Origin: Hydrogenovibrio sp. UBA650
Lineage (GTDB): Bacteria > Pseudomonadota > Gammaproteobacteria > Thiomicrospirales > Thiomicrospiraceae
NCBI GenBank assembly: GCA_002299245.1
Contig: DBOI01000018.1
Coordinates: 1 to 21,233, forward strand
Direction of reading: 5' to 3'
Length of the DNA stretch: 21,233 bases
Below are positions 1 to 5,834 of this stretch, one piece after another (the first letter of the stretch is position 1; the number at the start of each line of letters is the position of its first letter). The position numbers were made by a program, and so were the translations under genes. The notes beneath the pieces were generated by a model. The model had not been told where the DNA came from and did no database searches. It was given only the letters and a program-made list of their open reading frames with translations.

Positions 1-407
1 ACATCGATTACTTCAAAGAGTACAACGATACTTACGGAGCCTTGAAAGCTGACGAATGCCTGCGTCAAGTTGCTAAAAAGGTTCAGCAAGGAGCCAGACG
101 AACCAATGATATTGCGGTACGTTTCAGCATGGAACAATTTGTAGTCGTTCTTTCTGGAATTAATGCAGAAAATACTGCATGGATTGCCGACAAAATCAGG
201 TTGAGCGTAGAAGGCTTACAACTGGCAAATCAAGCTTCAAAATGTAACACCTATGTGACCATCTCCATCGGCACGGCAAACTGTTCAAAAGAACAACAAT
301 TTAAATACCCTATTGAGGTATACAAACACGCCGATTCAGCATTAAATCAAGCCAAAAATGCTGGCGGAAACCGTGTAATTGCATCTAAAGCCTTTATCGC
401 TTCTTAG
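1..407 (+). CDS. GGDEF-family protein, C-terminal fragment, degenerate signature
   Basis: Only the last ~135 codons are present; the reading frame is open from base 3 to the TAG at 405-407 and the gene begins outside the window. The fragment keeps the hallmarks of a diguanylate cyclase domain: IDYFKEYNDTYG at the metal/substrate-binding start, DIAVRF before the signature, SIGTA, and the closing pattern YKHADSALNQAKNAGGNRV. The active-site signature, normally GGDEF or GGEEF, reads SMEQF (bases 126-140). The usual GHxxGD motif reads GALKAD. Both changes argue against cyclase activity. The RxxD inhibitory-site motif is kept as RTND (bases 99-110), so c-di-GMP binding remains possible. Its N-terminal sensory or membrane part is not visible. 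Its stop overlaps the end of the convergent hrpB gene by 14 bases. Domain identity is sure; loss of activity is inferred from the signature. Confidence 0.85.
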   Translation, partial: IDYFKEYNDTYGALKADECLRQVAKKVQQGARRTNDIAVRFSMEQFVVVLSGINAENTAWIADKIRLSVEGLQLANQASKCNTYVTISIGTANCSKEQQFKYPIEVYKHADSALNQAKNAGGNRVIASKAFIAS

Positions 408-2961
408 TCGAACTTCCAGGTTTTTCTTGTAACGGCTTTTCAGGCCAGCGATGCTTTGGGTAACGGCCTTTCATCTCTTTGGCAACGTCACTGTAAGACC
501 CGTTCCAAAAACCTTGCAGATCACTGGTTACCTGAATTGGTCGTCTTGCAGGTGACAGTAATTCAAAAGCTAATTGCGATCTGTTCCAGGCCAGTTTTGG
601 TGAACTCAACTCACCAAATAGTGATTGCAGAATAATCGAAACCTTCGGTAGTTGGCCAATTTGGTAATCAATTTTGACAGGCCTACCTAAAGGCGGTTGA
701 TAATACTCTGGGGCTTGCTGATCTATCTCGAGAATAACTTGATAATCAAATTGAGCTTTAATCAAACTGTCTAGATCCAAAGCCTTTAGGCCATCAATTG
801 AATCGATATCTGTCAGATAGGGAAACAGCCACTCATCAACCGTTTTTAACAGGCCTGTTGGAGACAGATCTGGCCAATCAGCACACTGCTCTTCGGCAAT
901 AGAGGCTAACCACCTAACTCTCTCCAACCAGTCTAGAGTATGTTGTTTCCAAGGTAATATTTCTAAACCGGTATCAATCACAGTCTGTTTTAAGCAGGCC
1001 TGTAATTTATCTTTATCTGGTTTTTCAAGTTTGCTCTGCTTGAGGGTAATCGCCCCCACTCGGGTTAATTGCAGCCCTTCAATTTGCTTGTTTTTTGGGT
1101 TATATCGATAGTCTGCAACTTGTTGAATGCCAACGCTATGTTCAATATCGGCTTGTGATATCTGTGAGGCAAGGTAAATACGGCCATCGGATTTCTGTCC
1201 ATCCAGATCTACAACCGCCAGCCAATCTGAAGCTGATAATCTGTTGGATCGAGGCAAAGCTGCTCCACGACCATTAGATAATTGGTAGCGGCAAAGATCA
1301 ACAGCACTTTCCTGGCGGCGTTTGGCAATTCGGTCTGGGAAAGCCAATGCAATCAGAAATCCAAGCTTTTGCTGAATTTCCGTTAGAGAGTGTTGATCAG
1401 CTTTAGCAATATTGAAATTAAGCTGTAATCGATGCGCAGTCATCAATACCTGCTGGCTCAAACCGGGTTTAATTGGATATTGACGAGTTGCAGCTTTAGG
1501 ATTCAATCGATAGGCTTGAAGAGCCAGTATTCTGGACACGGCATCGGCGTCATCCTGATCATAATAGAACTGACTGTCCATCATCACCGCTACCAAATCA
1601 CAGGCTAGGGATTGTGTAGACGGCTCTTGATCGGCTAGTTCAACCAACAACCGAGAAAAACGCGGCTCGGTATTGAAATCACTCGCCTGCTCGCCTTTTG
1701 CAGAAAGATTTAAATCAACTTTTAACAGGCCTAAGCTCTGCAATAGCTGAGTCGCTGCAGTAAAGTGTGCTTTTGGCGGCTCGGTCAACCATTGCAACTC
1801 TGCTAATGTTTTTACTCCCCACTGTGCCATCGCTAGACGCAAGCTTGTTATATCAGAAGTGATAATTTCAGGTTGCGCAAATGGCTTCAGAGCCTGCTGC
1901 TGGCTCTCAGTCCAAAGTCGATAACAGTTTCCAGCTTGTATACGCCCCGCTCGTCCCTGTCTCTGTTCAGCAGAGGCCTGTGAAATTCGCTGGGTAATTA
2001 GTCGAGTCATACCACTATTTACATCATAATCGGCAACTCGCTCCCAGCCGGAGTCAACGACCGCGGAGATATTGGCAATTGTCAGGCTGGTCTCGGCAAT
2101 ATTTGTTGCCAGAACGATCTTTTGCCTGCCCTGCTCATCGACTTTTAAGGCCTGCTGTTGAAGCTGGCTTTTTAAACTTCCGTAAAGCGGAACCGCAATC
2201 TGAGAATCAGGATTTAGCCTTTCATCCAACCACTGTTGAGTTCTTTTGATCTCAGCTTGACCCGGTAAAAACACCAGCAGATCACCACCAGTTGCAGCCA
2301 GCGCTTTAAGAATAAGCCTATTCAATTCAGGCAACCAATCTCGCGGTTGAGCACTGTTTATCGGCTTGGGTAAGTATTCGGTTTTAACAGGGAAACATCG
2401 CCCCTGAGTATGAATGACATCGGCACCATCTAAAAACTCACTAACCGCTTTTGAATCGATGGTGGCCGACATAACTAAGAGCTTAAGCTGCTCGTTGTAG
2501 ACATCGCAAATATCTTTGCAAAGCGACAAACCAAAGTCGGCATGGATTGAACGCTCATGGAACTCATCGAAAATTATCAAGCCGGTGCCATTTAGCTCTG
2601 GATCACGCAATATACGATTGGTTAAGACCGCTTCAGTCACAATTTCTAAACGAGTTTCAGAGCTAACTCTTCGTTCATTTCTTACCTGATAGCCAATCGT
2701 TTGGCCAACGTTTTCATTAAGCTGTTGAGCTAAAAACTCTGCGATCGATTTCGCCGCCAAACGTCGAGGCTCAAGCATGACGATTTTATTCGCCGCCAAA
2801 TCGAGGTTTTCAAGCAGATAAAGTGGCACAGCGGTCGATTTACCAGCGCCTGGTTGCGCAGATAGAATGAGTCGGTTTTGTTCAGATAACTTATCAACCA
2901 AGTTGGCTAGTATTGGTTGAATCGGCAATTTGGAGATAAATTGTTCAGATTTGGATTGCAT
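394..2961 (-). CDS. hrpB: ATP-dependent RNA helicase HrpB
   Basis: DEAH-type helicase of the HrpB family, 855 residues from the chosen ATG; the family is usually slightly over 800. Visible motifs are Walker A AQPGAGKST (35-43), LEPRRLAA (motif Ia), DEFHER (132-137, the Walker B variant typical of HrpB), MSATID (motif III), ATNIAETSLTI and QRQGRAGR (motifs V and VI). A long HrpB-specific C-terminal region follows. The cellular role of HrpB is poorly defined; related DEAH helicases remodel RNA-protein complexes. A longer reading from a TTG at 2997 is open, but it would start inside the terminator hairpin of the upstream gene and adds no conserved sequence, so the ATG at 2959-2961 is preferred. 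No clear Shine-Dalgarno precedes it. The gene is convergent with the GGDEF-family gene and lies downstream of the aminotransferase gene behind a terminator, so it probably has its own promoter. Confidence 0.95.
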   Translation of the reverse strand: MQSKSEQFISKLPIQPILANLVDKLSEQNRLILSAQPGAGKSTAVPLYLLENLDLAANKIVMLEPRRLAAKSIAEFLAQQLNENVGQTIGYQVRNERRVSSETRLEIVTEAVLTNRILRDPELNGTGLIIFDEFHERSIHADFGLSLCKDICDVYNEQLKLLVMSATIDSKAVSEFLDGADVIHTQGRCFPVKTEYLPKPINSAQPRDWLPELNRLILKALAATGGDLLVFLPGQAEIKRTQQWLDERLNPDSQIAVPLYGSLKSQLQQQALKVDEQGRQKIVLATNIAETSLTIANISAVVDSGWERVADYDVNSGMTRLITQRISQASAEQRQGRAGRIQAGNCYRLWTESQQQALKPFAQPEIITSDITSLRLAMAQWGVKTLAELQWLTEPPKAHFTAATQLLQSLGLLKVDLNLSAKGEQASDFNTEPRFSRLLVELADQEPSTQSLACDLVAVMMDSQFYYDQDDADAVSRILALQAYRLNPKAATRQYPIKPGLSQQVLMTAHRLQLNFNIAKADQHSLTEIQQKLGFLIALAFPDRIAKRRQESAVDLCRYQLSNGRGAALPRSNRLSASDWLAVVDLDGQKSDGRIYLASQISQADIEHSVGIQQVADYRYNPKNKQIEGLQLTRVGAITLKQSKLEKPDKDKLQACLKQTVIDTGLEILPWKQHTLDWLERVRWLASIAEEQCADWPDLSPTGLLKTVDEWLFPYLTDIDSIDGLKALDLDSLIKAQFDYQVILEIDQQAPEYYQPPLGRPVKIDYQIGQLPKVSIILQSLFGELSSPKLAWNRSQLAFELLSPARRPIQVTSDLQGFWNGSYSDVAKEMKGRYPKHRWPEKPLQEKPGSSTKKR

Positions 2962-2997
2962 TGACACATTGTAAAAAAGAAAAAGCCCTATATTCAA
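2961..2997 (-). promoter_or_regulatory. candidate hrpB promoter inside terminator, possible leaderless start
   Basis: Read on the minus strand, TTGAAT (in the 3' arm of the aminotransferase terminator) is followed after 18 bases by TACAAT, which ends six bases before the hrpB ATG. A transcript begun about seven bases after this -10 would start at or almost at the ATG and have no leader, which fits the missing ribosome binding site. The -10 matches the consensus at five of six positions and the -35 at four. Prediction from sequence only. Confidence 0.35.
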
Positions 2998-3021
2998 ATG
3001 GTCTGCAAATGAATATAGGGC
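2971..3021 (-). terminator. intrinsic terminator of the aminotransferase gene
   Basis: A perfect 12-bp inverted repeat (2985-2996 with 3010-3021, arm GCCCTATATTCA) has a 13-base loop. On the minus strand it is followed at once by TTTTTCTTTTTT. It lies about 50 bases after the stop of the class-V aminotransferase and is oriented to end its transcript before hrpB. Confidence 0.9.
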
Positions 3022-3071
3022 CTAAAAAGCGTAGCCCGCTTATTTTTTATTCGAATGGTGGGTCTGGCGCC

Positions 3072-4187
3072 TTACTTATTTAAAACCGCTTTTAATGCCG
3101 CTAAACAGAAAAGTACTTTTTCCTTACGAGCACTGTCGCCCATTAGACCTATTCGCCAGACCTTACCAGCAAAGTCACCAAGCCCAGCACCAATTTCAAG
3201 GTTGTACTCACTTAACAATTTTCCGCGAATTTCGGCATCATCAAATCCTTGCGGAATCCAAACTGAATTAAGCTCAGGCAGACGTTGATCTTCTGGCACC
3301 ACAAACTCCATGCCCATTTCCTGCAGGCCTGCTTTAAACATCTCATGCATCTCAGCATGGCGAGCCCAAGTATTTTCCAGGCCTTCTTCTTTCAACATAA
3401 CCAGTGATTCATGTAGCGCGTATAAAGCGTTAACTGGCGCTGTATGATGATAAGCACGTTTCGCCCCGCCACCCCAGTAGCCAATAACCAGGTTCAGATC
3501 CAAGAACCAGCTTGGCACTTTTGTTTTACGGTTACGAACAACATCCAGCGCTTTTTCAGAAAAACTGATTGGTGAGATACCCGGAACACAAGATAGACAT
3601 TTCTGAGTTCCAGAGTAGATAGCATCAATTCCCCAATCGTCTACCTTAAGTTCAATTCCACCTAAAGAGGTCACCGCATCAACAATTGTCAGACAGCCGT
3701 TGTCTTGGGCAATCTTACAAATTGCCTGAGCATCAGAACGCGCACCTGTTGAGGTTTCAGCATGGACAAAAGCGACGATTTTGGCATCTGGATTATTTTT
3801 ACAGGCCTCTTCAACTTTCGCAGGCGTAACAGCCGTTCCCCAGTCATCAGCCACCACAATGGCCTCACCGCCAAAGCGTTCTATATTTTCCTTCATGCGC
3901 ATACCAAACACGCCATTGATGCCGACAATCACTTTATCACCCGGCTCAACCAGGTTGACAAAACAAGTCTCCATACCCGCTGAGCCTGGAGCGGAAACCG
4001 GCATAGTCAATTCGTTTTCAGTTTGAAAAGCGTATTTCAATAACTCTTTGATTTCATCCATCATGCCGATAAATTCAGGGTCTAAGTGACCAATCGTTGG
4101 ACGAGCCATCGCCGCCAAAACACGAGGGTGAATATCAGAAGGGCCTGGCCCCATTAAAGTTCGAACCGGTGGATTAAAAGATTGCAT
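3072..4187 (-). CDS. class-V PLP aminotransferase, alanine/serine-glyoxylate type
   Basis: Cytosolic fold-type I, class-V aminotransferase, 371 residues, the normal length for the AGXT/SgaA family, which transfers an amino group from alanine or serine to glyoxylate to give glycine. The N-terminus LMGPGPSDIHPRVL and GHLDPEF are typical. SAPGSAGME forms the cofactor phosphate loop. D170 in IVDAVTSLGG should contact the pyridine nitrogen, K196 in SGTQKCLSC is the Schiff-base lysine, KRAYHHTAP is the family motif, and R345 in WRIGLMG should bind the substrate carboxylate. The start is supported by AAGG about 9 bases upstream and a normal family N-terminus. It is divergent from an FMN 2-hydroxyacid dehydrogenase that could supply glyoxylate from glycolate; that link is inference. 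The amino donor cannot be told from sequence alone. A serine-pyruvate or related activity is possible. Confidence 0.9.
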   Translation of the reverse strand: MQSFNPPVRTLMGPGPSDIHPRVLAAMARPTIGHLDPEFIGMMDEIKELLKYAFQTENELTMPVSAPGSAGMETCFVNLVEPGDKVIVGINGVFGMRMKENIERFGGEAIVVADDWGTAVTPAKVEEACKNNPDAKIVAFVHAETSTGARSDAQAICKIAQDNGCLTIVDAVTSLGGIELKVDDWGIDAIYSGTQKCLSCVPGISPISFSEKALDVVRNRKTKVPSWFLDLNLVIGYWGGGAKRAYHHTAPVNALYALHESLVMLKEEGLENTWARHAEMHEMFKAGLQEMGMEFVVPEDQRLPELNSVWIPQGFDDAEIRGKLLSEYNLEIGAGLGDFAGKVWRIGLMGDSARKEKVLFCLAALKAVLNK

Positions 4188-4235
4188 TGACTTAGCCTTT
4201 TATTAATTTTTTTTAATGGTGCTTCATAAAGAAAC

Positions 4236-4270
4236 TTGATTATAATCAACTTTTGCAATTATATTGTCAA
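4236..4270. promoter_or_regulatory. divergent promoter region with 14-bp palindrome
   Basis: TTGATTATAATCAA (4236-4249) is a perfect 14-bp palindrome midway between the two divergent genes. On the plus strand TTGATT (4236-4241), 18 bases, then TATATT (4260-4265) is a plausible promoter for the dehydrogenase. On the minus strand TTGACA (4270-4265), 17 bases, then GATTAT (4247-4242) could serve the aminotransferase. The two candidates overlap the palindrome, which makes it a reasonable operator for joint control. No regulator gene is adjacent, and binding is not shown. Confidence 0.4.
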
Positions 4271-4295
4271 AGCTACCAAAGTCTCAAGGAGAACA

Positions 4296-4370
4296 ATGAT
4301 GTTATCCATAGCAATCATCTGGTCTTTGCAGACAAAAACACAACAAAGCAAGGAAGCACGATGCGCCTAG
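4296..4370 (+). CDS. possible 24-codon leader peptide overlapping the dehydrogenase start
   Basis: An ATG-ATG start (4296 and 4299) is preceded by AAGGAG (4286-4291), the best Shine-Dalgarno in this part of the window. The frame runs 24 codons to a TAG at 4368-4370 and overlaps the first 10 bases of the dehydrogenase gene in another frame. The peptide begins MMLSIAIIWSLQ, which is hydrophobic, and then becomes polar and basic. It has no run of one amino acid that would suggest classical attenuation. It could act by translational coupling, with ribosomes ending at 4370 restarting at the ATG at 4361. No homology is recognised, and it may simply be chance. Confidence 0.35.
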   Translation: MMLSIAIIWSLQTKTQQSKEARCA

Positions 4371-5509
4371 ACGATTGTCATAATTTTCAAGATTTTAGAA
4401 CTCTGGCAAAAAAACGCCTGCCATCACCGATATTTAACTATATTGATGGCGCAGCAGACGATGAAGTGACCCATCGCCGAAATACTTCAGCCTATGACGA
4501 TGTAGACTTGGTACCTAATGTCCTTGCCGGTGTTGAAAACATTGACCTTTCTACTACTATATTTGGTAAAAAAATCGATATGCCGCTCTACCTTTCTCCA
4601 GTCGCTCTGCAGCGACTGTTTCACTATCAGGGAGAGCGAGCCGTTTCCAAAGCAGCACAAAAGTACGGCACCATGTTCGGAGTCTCTTCTTTGGGAACTG
4701 TAAGCCTAGAAGAGATCTCAGCAACCATTGATACACCGAAAATGTTTCAATTCTATTTCCATAAAGATCGTGGCCTAAATGACAATATGCTGGAAAGAGC
4801 CAAAGCAGCCAATTTTGATGTGCTTGCCTTAACAGTCGATACTATTACCGGCGGGAATCGCGAACGTGATCTGCGGACCGGATTTACTTCTCCGCCCAAA
4901 TTCACCCCCTCGAGCCTTTTGAGCTATGCGATGAAACCCCAATGGGGAATTAACTACCTTACCAAAGGCAAGTTTGAACTGCCCATGCTGCAAGACTATG
5001 TTGATTCAGGTACCAGTGCAACTGTTTCCGTTGGTGAGTATTTCTCTACCATGCTTGATCAGTCAATGAACTGGAATGATGCTGAACAACTCTGCTCCAA
5101 ATGGAACGGTCACTTTGCGCTTAAAGGCATTATGAGTGTAGAAGATGCCAAGCGTGCGGTTGATATCGGCTGCACCGGTATCATTGTCTCCAACCACGGA
5201 GGGCGTCAGCTTGATGGTTCACGTTCTAACTTTGATCAGCTCGCCGAAATTGTCGATGCCGTCGGCGATAAAGTTGATGTTATCTGTGAAGGCGGAATTC
5301 AGCGTGGAACTCATGTCTTGAAGGCACTATCTCTTGGTGCAAAGGCTTGTGCTGGTGGTCGTCTATACCTTTATGCTCTCGCTGCTGCCGGACAAGACGG
5401 TGTAGAAAGAGCACTCGGCCAGTATCGAGCCGAACTTGAACGCGATATGAAGCTGATGGGCTGCACTTCTGTAGATCAACTCAGTAGAGAAAATCTGCGC
5501 TTCAGATAA
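4361..5509 (+). CDS. FMN-dependent alpha-hydroxy acid dehydrogenase (LldD/glycolate oxidase family)
   Basis: A 382-residue TIM-barrel flavoprotein of the family that oxidises L-lactate, glycolate or mandelate to the 2-oxo acid. The ATG at 4361 has AAGGA six bases upstream and gives the normal family N-terminus (DFRTLAKKRLPSPIFNYIDG); a longer open frame from 4253 lacks such support. Seen in order are Y27 in FNYIDGAADD, VSSLGT (108-113), Y132 in FQFYFHKDR, LTVDT with D160, NRERDLR, K255 in LKGI, catalytic H279 with R282 in SNHGGRQLDG, and GGRLYLYALAAAG near the end. The FMN-phosphate loop reads EGGIQRG where relatives usually have DGG or DSG followed by RRG. Substrate is unassigned: the divergent glyoxylate aminotransferase suggests glycolate, while the LldD-like sequence also allows L-lactate. 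No membrane segment is evident. A hairpin follows the stop. Confidence 0.88.
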   Translation: MRLDDCHNFQDFRTLAKKRLPSPIFNYIDGAADDEVTHRRNTSAYDDVDLVPNVLAGVENIDLSTTIFGKKIDMPLYLSPVALQRLFHYQGERAVSKAAQKYGTMFGVSSLGTVSLEEISATIDTPKMFQFYFHKDRGLNDNMLERAKAANFDVLALTVDTITGGNRERDLRTGFTSPPKFTPSSLLSYAMKPQWGINYLTKGKFELPMLQDYVDSGTSATVSVGEYFSTMLDQSMNWNDAEQLCSKWNGHFALKGIMSVEDAKRAVDIGCTGIIVSNHGGRQLDGSRSNFDQLAEIVDAVGDKVDVICEGGIQRGTHVLKALSLGAKACAGGRLYLYALAAAGQDGVERALGQYRAELERDMKLMGCTSVDQLSRENLRFR

Positions 5510-5531
5510 CCCGCTACGCACTATACTTGAT

Positions 5532-5570
5532 GGTAATAATTGCCGAGGCACAAGCCTCTCAATTATTGCC
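5532..5570 (+). terminator. hairpin after the hydroxyacid dehydrogenase
   Basis: The outer arms GGTAATAATTG and CAATTATTGCC pair over 11 positions with one mismatch (G-U type on one strand). An inner perfect GAGGC/GCCTC stem closes on ACAA, with a small asymmetric bulge between the two stems. It begins 22 bases after the stop. The following bases are only moderately T-rich, so termination may be inefficient; it could instead protect the 3' end of the mRNA. Confidence 0.5.
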
Positions 5571-5834
5571 ACTTTCAAAAGTCTTTTACTAATTAAAAGC
5601 CCGCAAATAATTTCGCCAACCTATCCAATTAGAACCTGTTCAAAAAATACAATATATTCCAAACTGTACTGAAGCGAACACCCATATTTAGTTGCTAACC
5701 AAAAGACGCTGACTCAACAAGTAATGATCATTGTTTTCGCAATGAGTTATGGCACCAGTGTTGCTTGAGGGCTTGATATTGCGCCAATTTATAGATTAAA
5801 AGACGCTAAAAAAGTATCTTCAAGGAACAGTGTT
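5571..5834. other. intergenic region upstream of the chemoreceptor
   Basis: No coding frame with a ribosome binding site is seen. The region holds the sigma-54 promoter at 5750-5765. An inverted repeat TCATTG-N6-CAATGA (5728-5745) lies just upstream of it. An exact 10-base direct repeat AAAAGACGCT occurs at 5701-5710 and 5798-5807. AAGGA (5822-5826) precedes the chemoreceptor ATG at 5835. The first part (5571-5700) is AT-rich with no recognised element. Confidence 0.6.
5750..5765 (+). promoter_or_regulatory. sigma-54 (-24/-12) promoter
   Basis: TGGCAC, five bases, then TTGCT matches the RpoN consensus TGGCAC-N5-TTGC(A/T), with exactly 10 bases between the invariant GG (5751-5752) and GC (5763-5764). 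Transcription would start near 5776, leaving a leader of about 60 bases before the chemoreceptor ATG. Sigma-54 control is known for flagellar and chemotaxis genes in many gammaproteobacteria and needs an enhancer-binding activator. The activator is not in this window. Confidence 0.75.

Noticed and set aside
1095..1277. Small plus-strand frame within hrpB
   Set aside because: Lies wholly inside the well-conserved hrpB frame and shows no start signal or known motif.
4302..4310. TTATCCATA as a DnaA box
   Set aside because: Single near-match, with no cluster, no AT-rich unwinding region pattern and no dnaA gene nearby; not an origin.
4253..4360. Longer N-terminus of the hydroxyacid dehydrogenase from a TTG at 4253
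   Set aside because: The extra 36 residues do not resemble the family, and the ATG at 4361 has a good ribosome binding site.
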